64,000 nt of DNA from an uncultured Desulfovibrionaceae bacterium (GCA_944325195.1 CALUZB010000004.1:620001-684000), one strand, 5' to 3'. Positions 1 through 9,536 are shown, numbered from the stretch's first letter. The notes: generated from the letters alone by a model not told the origin. Made by a program: numbers and translations.

Positions 1-663
1 AATTTGCGTCGCATGGAAGAACTGGTGCAAGAAGAGCTGCATGGGCTGGAAGCTTGTTATGGTGTGATTTCCGGTCCGTCATTCGCCAGGGAAGTAATGG
101 AGGGCATGCCGACTGCTGTTGTGTTGGCTTGCAGGAATTCCGAGCTCTGCCGTCTCTTGCAGGATGTGTTTGCAACCCGCTGTTTCCGGACTTACGCAAG
201 TCTTGATGTGGTAGGGGTGGAATTAGGCGGTGCGGTGAAAAACGTAATTGCTATAGCCGCTGGGTTGATAGACGGCCTCGGGCTTGGCCATAATAGTATG
301 GCCGCTTTGATTACCCGTGGGCTGGCTGAAATATCCCGGCTGGGTATCGCAATGGGCGCAGCGGAGCAAACTTTTCTTGGTCTGTCCGGAGTAGGCGACT
401 TGGTGTTGACCTGCACTGGCGGATTATCCAGAAACAGGCATGTTGGCTTTGAACTGGGCAAAGGCCGTAAGCTTGCGGCTATTATTAAAGATATGAACAT
501 GGTGGCGGAGGGGGTGAAAACAGCGGTGGCTGTGCAGGAACTCTCCCGCAAAAATAAGGTGGATATGCCGATTACCAACGCGGTTTGCCAGGTTCTGTCT
601 GGTGTAGTCACTCCTGAAGAGGTTGTTCATCTGTTGATGACCCGCGCCTTGAAAATGGAATGA
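1..663 (+). CDS. gpsA: Glycerol-3-phosphate dehydrogenase [NAD(P)+], C-terminal part
   Basis: The reading frame is open from base 1, so the gene begins upstream of the window and only about 220 residues are seen. GpsA makes sn-glycerol 3-phosphate from dihydroxyacetone phosphate in the cytoplasm, the entry to phospholipid synthesis. The visible part carries the family signatures ISGPSFAREV, the GGAVKNVIAIAAG segment with the catalytic lysine, the GLGLGHNSMAALITRGL helix and GLSGVGDLVLTCTG. The C-terminus is complete, ending in a usual hydrophobic helix (VVHLLMTRALKME). The missing N-terminus should hold the GxGxxG nucleotide-binding loop. The family assignment is secure. Confidence 0.95.
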   Translation, partial: NLRRMEELVQEELHGLEACYGVISGPSFAREVMEGMPTAVVLACRNSELCRLLQDVFATRCFRTYASLDVVGVELGGAVKNVIAIAAGLIDGLGLGHNSMAALITRGLAEISRLGIAMGAAEQTFLGLSGVGDLVLTCTGGLSRNRHVGFELGKGRKLAAIIKDMNMVAEGVKTAVAVQELSRKNKVDMPITNAVCQVLSGVVTPEEVVHLLMTRALKME

Positions 664-932
664 ACCTCGTTATTAGTTTTAGCCCCGCATATTTAGTCTT
701 TAAGGCGTTATGGGGCTTGAAAACGGTCATTTTATTTGAATTAATTAGAAATTCAGTGCTTAGGATGTTGTGCTCACTTGAAGCCTTCAAGGCTGTTTAA
801 AAAAAGTATGAAAAAATGTTTGACAAGATACGAGAAATCGGGCAAATACATATTTCCAGAACGGTTGGTCCAAACAATTGAATGAGCAGAATAAATCTTG
901 ATTGCTCAAAATCTGGAAATTACCGGTTTTGT

Positions 933-1008
<76 letters not shown>

Positions 1009-1020
1009 TTTTGAAAAGTG

Positions 1021-1047
1021 AAGGGCTTAGAGTAATCTAAGCCCTTT
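1021..1047 (+). terminator. Rho-independent terminator after tRNA-Ala
   Basis: GGGCTTAGA and TCTAAGCCC form a perfect stem around a GTAA loop, preceded by AA and followed by TTTT. It sits just after the tRNA gene. Confidence 0.85.
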
Positions 1048-1612
1048 TATATCATTTTGGCCATGTTGCTGCCGTGTCCTGTATGTCCTTTGGTTTAAGG
1101 GGCTGACTTGAGAGCGCGCCGGGCAATATTTTCAGGCTCGGCTAGGGGTGTTTCCTCCAGGGGTTGGAGAACCTTATGCTCTTGGGTAAAGTTGGACGTT
1201 CAATAGTTATTTGCTTAAATTTTTGGTGTACTTCCGGTTAAGCGGGATAGGTACGTCTTTCTATAGTGATCTATAAGGGCTAATGGGGAATTGTCGTCTA
1301 TCCCTACAGGCGTATGCAGAATTGTTGTAATGAGGGGTAAAACATACCATGCATCGCAATAATGTATTGGGTAAATCCGGTTCATTAAATAGAAATCTAA
1401 GCAGTGCCGTTCTGGCGCGTTATTTGCAACACACACACACACACACACACACACACATTCTCTTTCTTACATTTTTTTCGGAATATAATTTCAGTATTTG
1501 TTTAGCCGGGTGTGGGCAACCAAGTTCGGTTGTTTGTCGCGCCTGGAATGGAACAGCTTAATGGCGTAGTGCTTTCTGCTGTGTTTTTAACACATCACAT
1601 TAGGGGGTAATT
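1048..1612. other. Intergenic region with AC microsatellite, upstream of chemoreceptor gene
   Basis: This 565-bp stretch has no convincing gene. Small frames crossing the microsatellite only encode His-Thr or Cys-Val repeats and lack family-like sequence. The region holds a 29-bp AC tract (1429-1457). Near its end is a strong ribosome binding site, AGGGGGT, at about 1602-1608 for the chemoreceptor gene at 1613. No confident promoter was recognised. Confidence 0.6.
1429..1457. repeat. AC dinucleotide microsatellite (14.5 units)
   Basis: A perfect run of alternating A and C, 29 bases long, lies about 155 bp upstream of the start codon of the CZB-domain chemoreceptor. It is not inside a credible gene, so if it changes length by slippage the likely effect is on promoter spacing or the 5' untranslated region. 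Confidence 0.95.
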
Positions 1613-3391
1613 ATGCTCTGGTCAAATCTCAATATGAAGAAAAAAATGGTTCTGGTTTTTGGCGGTCTGATTGTTTTCTTTTGTGGGGCAATGCTTGTAC
1701 TTACGTTTATCTTGCGGGATGTTGTCGAGCGCTCTGAAGCTGTTTTGGAAAAGACTCAATACACAGCTAATATAACGGCTCGTGAAGTGGATCATCTTAA
1801 GTGGACGGAAGAGCTCATTAGCTTTATCGAGCAAAATGGTGAAGTTCCCCTTGCCGTTCAGGCGGACCATACAAAATGCGCTTTTGGTAAATGGTTTATG
1901 GGGGATGGGAGAGATGAACTGGAGAGGCTGGTGCCCAGTGTACGCGCTCAGTTCAGTAGAATGGAAGAGCCTCACCGTAAATTGCATAACAGCGCCCCTG
2001 TTATCGAGGAGTTGATTAAAAATGGTCAACAGGCGCAGGCATTGGAAATATTCAACAAAGACGTACAAGGTTATTCAAATAATGTAGTTGGCTTGCTCAG
2101 TGAAGTGAGAGCTCAGGTGGCTCAGGCGGCTAAAGAGGATTATAACAAGTACCAGCACATGGCAAGGCTTGGCGATAAAGTGGTTTTTGCAACTATTACT
2201 CTGGCGGTTCTAGGGGGCATTGTTGCCAGCTTTATTCTGCTACGTTCGTTTGCCGTTCCCTTGCAGCGTATTGCCTCGGTCAGCGCGAGGGTTACCGGCG
2301 GCGATCTCCATGCCCGGGTGGGTATGAAGCGTAAAGACGAGATCGGGCGCATCGCTAAAAGCCTGGATGAAATGCTGGATCAACTCTGCACTAAAATGGA
2401 TGAAGCAGACGCCAGCGCCATGGAAGCCAGGCGCCAATCGGATGAGGCTGAGCGTGCGCTGGCTGAGAATGAGGCGAAGGAAAAGCAAATTCTGGGCTTG
2501 CTCGGCGCTATGAATGATACATCTTTACGGGCGGCAGGCATGGCTGAAGAACTTGATAAAGATACTACAGTTATTGCTGTCAGTATCGAGCAGGTCAGTT
2601 CGGGCAGCGCCTTGCAACAAGATCGTCTGAATGCTGTTTCCGGTAACGTCGATGAAGTGAATCATGTGGTGAGTGAAATCGCCGCCAGTGCAAAAGAGGC
2701 GGCGGACAGTGCGGCCATGACCTTGGAAAAAGCCAAGCAGGGCGCAGAAGTGGTAGTGCGCAGCGAGGAATCAATCCGTACTGTTAACACAGTGGCCGCC
2801 CGCCTTAAGGAGGATATGCAGGAGCTTGGCCACCAGGCTGAATCCATTGGCCAGGTGATGAACGTCATTTCCGACATTGCCGACCAGACCAATTTGTTGG
2901 CATTGAACGCGGCAATTGAAGCGGCCCGGGCCGGAGACGCCGGGCGAGGGTTTGCCGTAGTGGCCGATGAAGTCAGAAAGCTGGCGGAAAAGACTATGTA
3001 CGCTACCAAGGAAGTGGGCGATAAGATTAAGTCTATCCAGCAATCTGTGGCTGACGGGGTGAACAATATGAACGCGGCCTTTGTTGCAGTGGAAGAGTCC
3101 ACCCAACTTGTGCGTGAATCTGGGCACTCGTTGGAAGAAATTGTGGAGCTTGCCGCTCTGAATGCGGATAATGCTCATACAATTGCCAGCGCTGCCGATC
3201 AGCATTCGGCTTCTTCGGAAGCCATTGCCGAGAATATCCGTGAAGTAGCGGGCATTGCTGATACTACTCGTGAGGGTATGGAAAAAGTTGTGCCGCTCAT
3301 CCAAGAGCACCGGGATATTGTCCACGAACTACATATGCTGCTTGAAAATTTGAAGCAACATGGCAAGACATCACTGAAGCCGTCCAATTGA
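1613..3391 (+). CDS. Methyl-accepting chemotaxis protein with CZB zinc-binding sensor domain
   Basis: A 592-residue inner-membrane chemoreceptor that would pass a ligand signal to CheA/CheW. TM1 is about residues 11-33 and TM2 about 189-211. Between them is a CZB-type (chemoreceptor zinc-binding) domain with H61, H86 and C89 in [10 protein letters not shown], and H121/H125 in EPHRKLH. A HAMP domain (about 212-262) is followed by a long coiled coil with the highly conserved hairpin ([20 protein letters not shown], about 417-436). The start has a good RBS (AGGGGGT, 5 bases upstream); ATG 1634 is an alternative. CZB domains are more often cytoplasmic, so the periplasmic placement predicted here is worth noting. 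The cognate signal cannot be told from sequence; zinc, redox state or hypochlorous acid are known for other CZB receptors. Confidence 0.93.
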   Translation: MLWSNLNMKKKMVLVFGGLIVFFCGAMLVLTFILRDVVERSEAVLEKTQYTANITAREVDHLKWTEELISFIEQNGEVPLAVQADHTKCAFGKWFMGDGRDELERLVPSVRAQFSRMEEPHRKLHNSAPVIEELIKNGQQAQALEIFNKDVQGYSNNVVGLLSEVRAQVAQAAKEDYNKYQHMARLGDKVVFATITLAVLGGIVASFILLRSFAVPLQRIASVSARVTGGDLHARVGMKRKDEIGRIAKSLDEMLDQLCTKMDEADASAMEARRQSDEAERALAENEAKEKQILGLLGAMNDTSLRAAGMAEELDKDTTVIAVSIEQVSSGSALQQDRLNAVSGNVDEVNHVVSEIAASAKEAADSAAMTLEKAKQGAEVVVRSEESIRTVNTVAARLKEDMQELGHQAESIGQVMNVISDIADQTNLLALNAAIEAARAGDAGRGFAVVADEVRKLAEKTMYATKEVGDKIKSIQQSVADGVNNMNAAFVAVEESTQLVRESGHSLEEIVELAALNADNAHTIASAADQHSASSEAIAENIREVAGIADTTREGMEKVVPLIQEHRDIVHELHMLLENLKQHGKTSLKPSN

Positions 3392-3640
3392 TCTGCAATT
3401 CAAAGCTGCCGTAGCCTGGGGGTCATTAAACCGGCAACTGCAGCATCAGTCCTTTGACGCCGTACGATGATGCGGTGTCATTCTTAAAAGTTTCTGCCGT
3501 GTCCGCCCTGAAATCAAACAGCGGACGCGGCAACCACCCCAAGAGCTTGATTGGGTTGGTGCGCCCAGTAAAATGTGCTCTGCCGTTGACCGCTCAGTTG
3601 TTTTCCCGCCTGCAGTCGGGGTGACCTGCTACGTAAAACG

Positions 3641-3667
3641 CCTGTTAAGGCAAACCGGTTTAACAGG
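3641..3667. promoter_or_regulatory. Nested inverted repeat upstream of second chemoreceptor
   Basis: CCTGTTAA (3641-3648) is exactly complementary to TTAACAGG (3660-3667), and the intervening sequence holds AAACCGGTTT. It has no following T-run, so it looks more like an operator or mRNA hairpin than a terminator. No bound factor can be named. Confidence 0.35.
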
Positions 3668-3753
3668 TGCTAGTTTCAGGCCGTTCCGCATATGGCTGTG
3701 AAGTCCTCTAGTCCAGAAAATATGTTTGACATCTCCACTTAAAAGGAGGAAGA

Positions 3754-3786
3754 ATGAACCCGGCCAGAGCTTTTACAGCATGTTGA
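3754..3786 (+). CDS. Possible 10-codon leader peptide before chemoreceptor gene
   Basis: The best Shine-Dalgarno sequence in the region (AAAAGGAGG) precedes ATG 3754, which opens a frame encoding MNPARAFTAC and stops at 3786, 30 nt before the chemoreceptor start at 3817. The chemoreceptor start itself has only a weak GGGAT-type site. The arrangement fits a translated leader that feeds ribosomes to the downstream gene, but with so short a frame this is only a suggestion. Confidence 0.3.
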   Translation: MNPARAFTAC

Positions 3787-3816
3787 CACTCATATCTTTA
3801 GCATGGGATAGCAGTT

Positions 3817-5907
3817 ATGACTATCAGAATGAGGATTTTATTGCTGTTTTTTGTTTCCGGTGTGATTATCTCCGGTGGCGTAATCAGCTATGTGACTGTG
3901 CAAATGCGTAATGATGCGGAAGCTTATTATGTTTCTTCTTCAAGCGCGCAACTTCTCCTGATGAATGATTATATCGAAAGCTTTGTCGGGTCAGCCATAG
4001 GCACGATCCGTGCCTTGGCTCAAGACACTGAATTTAACGAGGCGAAAGGCGTTTTCCCTCGGTATGTGGATAAGACCGCGGAAACAGTTTACCGCCTTGC
4101 CGATCTCAGTCCGGAAGCCAGAGATCTGATGTCTCCACTGCTGAATTTTGATGAAAGTTACAAAGACTACCTGGAAGTTTATGCAGGTTATCCTGACGGC
4201 AGTCTTGTTTCCACTCTTGACGGGCTGAAATTCCCCGCCCATTTCGATATGAGTAAGCGCCCCTGGTATTTGGATCGCGCCAATTCCCCGGACGATTACG
4301 GTCTGGCCGCCGCTTATACATCTATGAGCGGTGAAACGGTTTTCGCTGTAACCCATAAACTGAGGGACGCTCGAGGTAATCTCTCCGGCGTTTTGGGAAT
4401 TGACGTAACCTTGCATGGGCTTAGTGAAAAAGTTGCCGAGTTAAGCAAAGGAGATATCGGTTATTGGGTGCTGATTGAAAATACCGGTAAAATTCTTTGT
4501 GAGCCCGCTCATCCTGATTTTGTAGGTAAAGTGGTGGGCAAAGACATTACTGAGCCTGGTATGATGGAAATTTTTTCCACTTCAAATGGTCTGTTACACA
4601 TCACACTGGACGGTAAAAAGGTGTGGGCTAACGTTATGACCAATAAATTCGGCTGGCGGGTGGTGTCAATACAGTCGGAAGAGGCCATCTTCTCTCGCAG
4701 CAACGCTACTGTGCGGGCAGTGGTATTCATTACCTTGGGACTTGTAATTCTCGCGCTGATTGCTTGTGTGTTTGTGGTACGCTCAATCAACAGACCGCTT
4801 TCACTTATAGTTTCCAATGCGGATGAAATTTCCAACGGCAATCTGAATGCCGTCCTTAATCCAAAAGATTATTATGGCGAGTTGTCGCACCTGCAGCGCT
4901 CTCTCAGCTCTATGACGGCTAACCTGCGTAGTTTGGTGGACACTTCAGAGCAAAAGAGCGCTGAAGCGGAAGCCAAATCAATCGAAGCACAAAAAGCCGT
5001 GTCTGATGCTGAAGAGGCCAGGCGTGAGGCTGAAAATGCCCGGCGCGAGGGCTTGCTTGACGCCGCCAAACGTCTTGAAAGCGTAGTAGAGGCACTGTCG
5101 TACGCCTCCAGTCAGCTTTCTTCTCGGGTGGAAGAGTCGGACACTCATTCGCAGCAGGCGGCTGAGCGGTTGGAGGAAGCTGCTACAGCAATGAATCAAA
5201 TGAACGCAACTGTCCAGGAAGTGGCGCATAACGCCTCTTCAGCTTCCGACATGTCAGTACAAACCAAAAGTAAGGCTGAGCAGGGGGCGGAAATTGTGCA
5301 GCGTTCTCTTACCAGCATTAAATCAGTGCAGGAAGTCTCCCTTGTGTTGAAAACCGATATGGAACAGCTCAATCAGTATGCCCAGGATATCAGTCATATA
5401 ATGAGTGTGATTTCAGATATTGCCGACCAGACAAACTTGCTGGCTTTGAACGCTGCAATTGAAGCGGCCCGTGCCGGGGAGGCCGGGCGTGGTTTTGCGG
5501 TTGTAGCCGATGAGGTACGCAAGCTCGCCGAAAAAACCATGTCTTCCATCGGTGAAGTTGGCAAGGCTATCAGTGCCATTCAAAGCAGTGCAACCAAAAA
5601 TATGGATGCGGTTGACAATGCGGTTCGCCAGATTGAGCAAGCTGCGGATTATGCGCACGAGTCCGGTAAGGCGCTTGAAGAAATCGTTGTAAATGCCGAT
5701 TCAACGGCTGATCAGGTCAGTGCTATTGCCGCAGCCAGTGAGGAGCAGTCAGCGGCAAGCGAGGAAATCAATATGGCCATTATGCAGGTGAATGAGATTT
5801 CGGGGCAAACTGCCGATGCCATGACTGCAGCCGCTCATGCCGTTGCAGATTTGACGCAACAGGCTCAAAACTTAAGCAAGCTTGTGGAAGACCTGAAGAA
5901 TAGCTGA
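3817..5907 (+). CDS. Methyl-accepting chemotaxis protein with dCache sensor domain
   Basis: A 696-residue chemoreceptor. TM1 spans about residues 7-27. A large periplasmic double-Cache region (about 30-295) follows, containing KRPWYLDRA and [22 protein letters not shown], the pattern of dCache_1 domains that bind amino acids or organic acids. TM2 is about 301-322. HAMP (about 323-375) and an Ala/Glu-rich coiled coil precede the signalling hairpin ([20 protein letters not shown], about 530-549). A TAG codon at 3799 in the same frame limits the start to 3817. It shares the cytoplasmic signalling region closely with the upstream chemoreceptor but has an unrelated sensor. It ends in DLKNS with no C-terminal CheR-tethering pentapeptide that I can recognise. 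Confidence 0.94.
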   Translation: MTIRMRILLLFFVSGVIISGGVISYVTVQMRNDAEAYYVSSSSAQLLLMNDYIESFVGSAIGTIRALAQDTEFNEAKGVFPRYVDKTAETVYRLADLSPEARDLMSPLLNFDESYKDYLEVYAGYPDGSLVSTLDGLKFPAHFDMSKRPWYLDRANSPDDYGLAAAYTSMSGETVFAVTHKLRDARGNLSGVLGIDVTLHGLSEKVAELSKGDIGYWVLIENTGKILCEPAHPDFVGKVVGKDITEPGMMEIFSTSNGLLHITLDGKKVWANVMTNKFGWRVVSIQSEEAIFSRSNATVRAVVFITLGLVILALIACVFVVRSINRPLSLIVSNADEISNGNLNAVLNPKDYYGELSHLQRSLSSMTANLRSLVDTSEQKSAEAEAKSIEAQKAVSDAEEARREAENARREGLLDAAKRLESVVEALSYASSQLSSRVEESDTHSQQAAERLEEAATAMNQMNATVQEVAHNASSASDMSVQTKSKAEQGAEIVQRSLTSIKSVQEVSLVLKTDMEQLNQYAQDISHIMSVISDIADQTNLLALNAAIEAARAGEAGRGFAVVADEVRKLAEKTMSSIGEVGKAISAIQSSATKNMDAVDNAVRQIEQAADYAHESGKALEEIVVNADSTADQVSAIAAASEEQSAASEEINMAIMQVNEISGQTADAMTAAAHAVADLTQQAQNLSKLVEDLKNS

Positions 5908-5971
5908 GTCGCAACCGTTCCGTAATTGTATTCCTTGAGCATTCTTATAAATGCTCTCGTAAAAAGGCTGT

Positions 5972-6017
5972 CTGGGTCCTTAAGTGACAACAATATTGTT
6001 GTCACTTAAGGACCCAG
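5972..6017. repeat. 46-bp perfect palindrome
   Basis: The two 23-base halves are exact reverse complements with no spacer (centre AATATT, ends CTGGGTCC and GGACCCAG). It lies 65 bp after the chemoreceptor stop codon. It could fold into a terminator-like hairpin, but there is no T-run after it and no natural loop, so its role is uncertain. Confidence 0.9.
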
Positions 6018-6363
6018 CATCAATTTTGAGATTTTGAATTTCAAAAGTCAATTGGTCCGGAGGTGGGGAATGGAGGACATTCATCAGGCAATGAGTTATC
6101 ATTTTATTTCAGTGGTGCTTGGGAATAGCCGGGAATATGCTTTTGGCTTAGTTGCTTGCCCCGAGATTACCGGGGTTGGCTTGTGAACATTTGATTACAC
6201 AGTGGAGACAAACGTGCTGGCTATGAGAAAGACTCAAGCGATGTCCGATGTTAGCGTCAACAACGCTTGACGGGCCTAGAGCAATGCTGATGCCAGTCGT
6301 CTTTCCGGGGGAACCGGCAGTGGAGCCGCTGCCTACCCCTGCTTAATATCTTTGTTGGAGCAT

Positions 6364-6377
6364 GCCGAACGTTCGGC
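6364..6377. promoter_or_regulatory. 14-bp palindrome, possible operator
   Basis: GCCGAACGTTCGGC is a perfect dyad in the region before the EamA transporter gene, of a size typical for a dimeric regulator site. No regulator gene is adjacent, so this is only a candidate. Confidence 0.25.
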
Positions 6378-6645
6378 GTAACTTCGGAAGCTGCCTGATA
6401 AGCTATGCTTTGGTTGGTGTTATTTATTTAATCCACTTTATATCGGTTTTAAATCAAGCTAAGTCTTTCAGGTAGTAAATAAAGTTTGCTTCTACGAGCC
6501 ATTAATGGCTGTGTTAGCAGGGGAGCAAGGCCAATCTGGTTCAGTCAGCCAGGACACATGGGCGCTGATGCAGTGCGCTTGCAGGCCTGTTTTCAACTGA
6601 TTAGCAGCCAACCGGCTGAAACACATGGAAAAATCAGAGGTTAGT

Positions 6646-7620
6646 ATGAAGGCGGGATTCTTTTATATTATCCTTGCCACTCTGCTTTTCAGCACTATGG
6701 AAATTGCGTTGAAATCGGTGGGGGGGCAATTTAATTCCGTGCAAATCAATTTGACCCGCTTTTTGATTGGGGGGATAGTGCTTATCCCCCTGGCCATACG
6801 AGCCTTGCGGCAACGGGCTATGTTTCTTAACTTCCGTGCGATCCTCAGCTTTGCATTTTTGGGATTTTTGTGCTGCGTGGTCAGCATGACTTGCTTCCAG
6901 TTGGCTGTGGAAAACGCCAATGCCTCAGTGGTGGCCGTATTGTTCAGTTGCAACCCGGTATTTGTATTTCTGTTTGCTTTCCTGATAATGAGTATTGTTC
7001 TTTTAAGGCGGCATATCCTGGCTCTGTTAATGGAGTGTTTGGGAATATTGCTGCTGATCAACCCTTTGCACACATCAATCAGTTGTGCCGGTATAATTTT
7101 TTCTTTGCTGGCAACAGTTACTTTTGCCCTTTACGCTGTGCTGGGCGCTCGCCAATGTGAGCTGTACAGCGGCATAGTTGTTACTTGTGGGAGCTTCCTC
7201 TGTGGGGCTGCGGAGATGTTGTTGCTGGTCGTGTTCAGCCATTTTGAGCCGATAGCCACGTTCCTTTCAAATAATGGGTTAAGTATTTTTGCCGATATTC
7301 CTTTGTTTCAGGGCTATACTGCCCAAAATTTTCCGGTAATGCTATATATTTGCTTTGGGGTAACCGGAGCCGGTTTTGCTTGTTACTTTATGGCTATGCA
7401 GGCTACATCCCCTGTTACTGCCTCGCTTGTATTTTTCCTTAAACCTGCTTTGGCTCCGATCTTTGCCTTTTTCCTGCTTGGCGAGCCAATACCGTTTAAT
7501 ATGGTGCTCGGCATTTTCTTGATACTGGCAGGTTCACTGGTTTCTCTGCCGCCATTGCCTGTATTCAGCAGGGTTTGGCGGCGTTTGCATTTACGCCGCT
7601 TTTTCAGTGCGCACCTTTAG
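6646..7620 (+). CDS. EamA/DMT-family membrane transporter
   Basis: A 324-residue, very hydrophobic protein with about ten predicted transmembrane helices arranged as two EamA repeats. It has the family-like opening ILATLLFSTMEIALKSVGG, the mid-protein stretch ANASVVAVLFSCNPVFVFLF, and the second-repeat motif SPVTASLVFFLKPALAPIFA. Members of this drug/metabolite transporter superfamily export or import small metabolites across the inner membrane; the substrate is unknown. ATG 6646 is preferred over the in-frame ATG 6625 because AGAGGT lies just upstream of it. It stands alone, with tRNA-Ser 150 bp downstream. Confidence 0.88.
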   Translation: MKAGFFYIILATLLFSTMEIALKSVGGQFNSVQINLTRFLIGGIVLIPLAIRALRQRAMFLNFRAILSFAFLGFLCCVVSMTCFQLAVENANASVVAVLFSCNPVFVFLFAFLIMSIVLLRRHILALLMECLGILLLINPLHTSISCAGIIFSLLATVTFALYAVLGARQCELYSGIVVTCGSFLCGAAEMLLLVVFSHFEPIATFLSNNGLSIFADIPLFQGYTAQNFPVMLYICFGVTGAGFACYFMAMQATSPVTASLVFFLKPALAPIFAFFLLGEPIPFNMVLGIFLILAGSLVSLPPLPVFSRVWRRLHLRRFFSAHL

Positions 7621-7769
7621 GGCCGTTCAGTCGGCGTCAGTTATACGGTGAGCAAGAGGTGTATGACAATGTTATTTTGCTCAGCCGGGTCTGTTTGGGC
7701 TTGCCCAAATTTCTTGTTAAGGGTATATACGACCTGTTATTAGTCCCGCTCGCTATTTGATTATATTGC

Positions 7770-7859
7770 GGAAGGGTGGCAGAGCGGTTGAACGCGGCGG
7801 TCTTGAAAACCGTTGAGGGTGCAAGCCCTCCGGGGGTTCGAATCCCTCCCCTTCCGCCA
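7770..7859 (+). tRNA. tRNA-Ser (anticodon TGA), CCA encoded
   Basis: A 90-nt class II tRNA. The acceptor GGAAGGG pairs with CCCTTCC and the discriminator is G. The anticodon loop TTGAAAA gives anticodon TGA. A long variable arm (GAGGGTGCAAGCCCTC) and T-loop GTTCGAATC are present, and CCA is encoded. The long variable arm and anticodon both say serine. Confidence 0.97.
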
Positions 7860-7870
7860 CAAGCGAAAAC

Positions 7871-7919
7871 AACGGTGCACAACTTGATACAAAAATCATT
7901 GCTGTGCGCCGTTTTTTTT
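7871..7919 (+). terminator. Rho-independent terminator after tRNA-Ser
   Basis: AACGGTGCACA pairs with TGTGCGCCGTT (one G-T wobble) and is followed by a run of T. Confidence 0.75.
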
Positions 7920-8428
7920 GTGGGGCCGGAAATCTGGCAGGGTTGGATTTAAGCGGTATTAGTGGTGTAAATAGAGCAACCATTTAGTCCAGCAAAGCTT
8001 CAAGGAATTACTTTTGATATACTGCTGGATTGCCCTGATGTTATTGGCTTTCGGCTCGTCCCGTTTTTTCGACCTCTGTTATCCCCGCCGCCTCTCAGTT
8101 ATTGGCAGATTATTCATCGCCCGGGTTGAAAAGCCAATATTTATTTCCTATTTTGTAAAGTGTTTGCATTATCGGCTAATTCAGGCTGAAAAGCTGCTTA
8201 CCGATTTCTAGATCATGCTTGCAGAGGGCTTATCCGGGCAGCTATGAACGAACGTCCGGAAGTCTTCAGCAAGGCATACGGAAGCAAACGCATCTCTTGA
8301 ATATATATTTGCATTTTATCAGTTAGTTTGAGAGACTCAAATAGAGCTCATCATAAATCGTCTGCCAGGTGGCGGCGTTGGAATGTCATTATAAATGCCT
8401 ATCAGTGAAACATCAGTTTGAGGAAGCA
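7920..8428. other. Intergenic region between tRNA-Ser and rfbC
   Basis: About 510 bp. A 65-codon frame at 8014-8211 has no RBS or family-like sequence and is probably chance. The rfbC RBS lies at the end. Nothing else is recognised. Confidence 0.5.
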
Positions 8429-9010
8429 ATGCAGGTTATTTCAACAGAATTTCCCGGTCTGTTATTATTGGAACCCACTGTGCATAGAGATGCCCGTGGT
8501 TTTTTTCTGGAAACTTTTCGAGAAGAGCATTTCCTAAGCGTTGGAATAAACTTCCATTGTGTACAGGCCAACCAAAGTTTTTCTGCAGATAGAGGCGTGC
8601 TCAGGGGGCTGCATTTTCAGCGTCCGCCTAAGGCTCAGGCTAAGTTGGTTTGGGTTACCAGGGGGGAAGTGTTGGATGTGGTAGTGGATTTGCGTCGGGG
8701 ATCTCCCTTTTACGGCAAGCATTTCAGTGTTCATTTGTCGGAGAAGAATTTCAAGCGCCTGTTTGTTCCAAAGGGGTTTGCGCACGGCTATCTTACACTT
8801 ACCCCTGATACCGAATTTAATTACATGGTGGATGAATATTATGCCCCGGATCATGAAGGGGGCGTGCTTTGGAATGACCCGGAGCTTGGCATCGACTGGC
8901 CTTTAGAACCGATTGCGCGAACAGACGGAGTTAATTCCGTAATACCCGTTCTGTCAAAAAAAGACCAGAACCTGCCTTTACTTAGAGACTTGGAAGCTGT
9001 TTTTTATTAA
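8429..9010 (+). CDS. rfbC: dTDP-4-dehydrorhamnose 3,5-epimerase
   Basis: A 193-residue cytoplasmic epimerase converting dTDP-4-keto-6-deoxyglucose to dTDP-4-keto-rhamnose, a step in dTDP-L-rhamnose synthesis for surface polysaccharide. Family marks are HRDARGFFLETFR, the motif GVLRGLHFQRPP with the catalytic histidine, GEVLDVVVDLRRGSP, and FVPKGFAHGYLTL. ATG 8429 is chosen because GAGGA lies just upstream and the protein then has the normal length; the frame stays open upstream to 8369. Other rhamnose genes (rfbA, B, D) are not in the window, so the pathway must be completed elsewhere. RmlC-family enzymes also act in other deoxysugar routes. Confidence 0.93.
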   Translation: MQVISTEFPGLLLLEPTVHRDARGFFLETFREEHFLSVGINFHCVQANQSFSADRGVLRGLHFQRPPKAQAKLVWVTRGEVLDVVVDLRRGSPFYGKHFSVHLSEKNFKRLFVPKGFAHGYLTLTPDTEFNYMVDEYYAPDHEGGVLWNDPELGIDWPLEPIARTDGVNSVIPVLSKKDQNLPLLRDLEAVFY

Positions 9011-9049
9011 CTCTCATAAACAACACTGCTTTGCAGGCAAGAGGTGAGT

Positions 9050-9475
9050 ATGAACACTTATTTCAAACTAATGATCATTGGCCTGGCGATATTAACAGGA
9101 TTGAATTTGGGCGCTTGCGCCGGGGTTCCGACCCAAGGCGAACTGCTGCACCACAATTTTGTTCTTACAGAAGTAAACGGCGTCGTGTTTACTGGCGAAA
9201 AAATTCCAAATATCCAGTTTAATGAAGGCTTGAAAGTATCGGGAGCTATCTGTAATAACTATATGGGGCAAGGCGAGCTTGTGGGAGATAAGCTTTTTGT
9301 GAAAGAGCTGGCCAGCACGAAAATGCTTTGTTTTGACCAGAACCTTAATGAGCTGGAATTTGCATTCGGCAACATGCTGATGAACGGCGCAACTGTTAAT
9401 TACAGCGGAAATGAGCTTATGCTGTCCGGAGACGGATACAGACTGAAATTCAAGCTTCAGGATTTTGTTGATTAG
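9050..9475 (+). CDS. META/HslJ-domain lipoprotein
   Basis: A 141-residue putative lipoprotein. The N-terminus has a hydrophobic signal and a lipobox-like LGAC at residues 20-23, after which the mature protein would be lipidated and held in the envelope. The rest matches the META-domain pattern of HslJ proteins: FVLTEVNG, a PNIQFNEG strand, KVSGAICNNYMGQ and ELASTKMLCF. HslJ relatives are outer-membrane or periplasmic proteins linked to stress and antibiotic tolerance, but their biochemical role is not settled. ATG 9050 follows GAGGTG directly; GTG 9044 is a weaker alternative. Confidence 0.8.
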   Translation: MNTYFKLMIIGLAILTGLNLGACAGVPTQGELLHHNFVLTEVNGVVFTGEKIPNIQFNEGLKVSGAICNNYMGQGELVGDKLFVKELASTKMLCFDQNLNELEFAFGNMLMNGATVNYSGNELMLSGDGYRLKFKLQDFVD

Positions 9476-9508
9476 ATTGCTTTGATGTTGATGATTTAAA
9501 AAGATGTG

Positions 9509-9536
9509 TTGACTTGCATATAGTAAAACCTATATT
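9509..9536 (+). promoter_or_regulatory. Sigma-70-like promoter for the 52-codon gene
   Basis: TTGACT (9509-9514) and TATATT (9531-9536) are 16 bases apart, in an AT-rich segment about 70 bp before the start codon at 9609. Confidence 0.55.

Larger units (their letters stand above)
3392..3816. other. Intergenic region between the two chemoreceptor genes
   Basis: No full-size gene is present in these 425 bp. A hairpin lies at 3641-3667 (CCTGTTAA paired with TTAACAGG) with the palindrome AAACCGGTTT nested within it. A strong ribosome binding site, AAAAGGAGGAAG (about 3740-3751), leads into a 10-codon frame (3754-3786). Confidence 0.6.
5908..6645. other. Long intergenic region with palindromes
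   Basis: About 740 bp without a recognisable gene. It holds a 46-bp perfect palindrome (5972-6017) and a 14-bp palindrome GCCGAACGTTCGGC at 6364-6377, the latter about 270 bp before the EamA gene. I see no RNA gene and no repeated gene remnant. Confidence 0.6.

Noticed and set aside
681-716. Weak inverted repeat AGCCCC/GGGGCT after gpsA
   Set aside because: Only six pairs around a long loop with no T-run; too weak to call a terminator.
820-848. TTGACA upstream of tRNA-Ala as a promoter
   Set aside because: No good -10 box at proper spacing and about 90 bp from the tRNA; not convincing.
1215-1454. Minus-strand frame with Cys-Val repeats through the same tract
   Set aside because: Same reason: the repeat opens the frame, and the rest has no coding character.
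1349-1561. 70-codon frame with His-Thr repeats across the AC microsatellite
   Set aside because: No RBS and no protein-like sequence outside the repeat; the repeat simply keeps any frame open.
2662-3102. Long minus-strand frames opposite both chemoreceptor genes
   Set aside because: They mirror the Ala/Glu-rich coiled coil of the real genes; expected shadow frames.
3726-3911. 61-codon frame overlapping the chemoreceptor start
   Set aside because: Out of frame with the strong RBS and overlaps a clear gene.
8014-8211. 65-codon frame after tRNA-Ser
   Set aside because: TTG start without RBS; composition not like a conserved protein.
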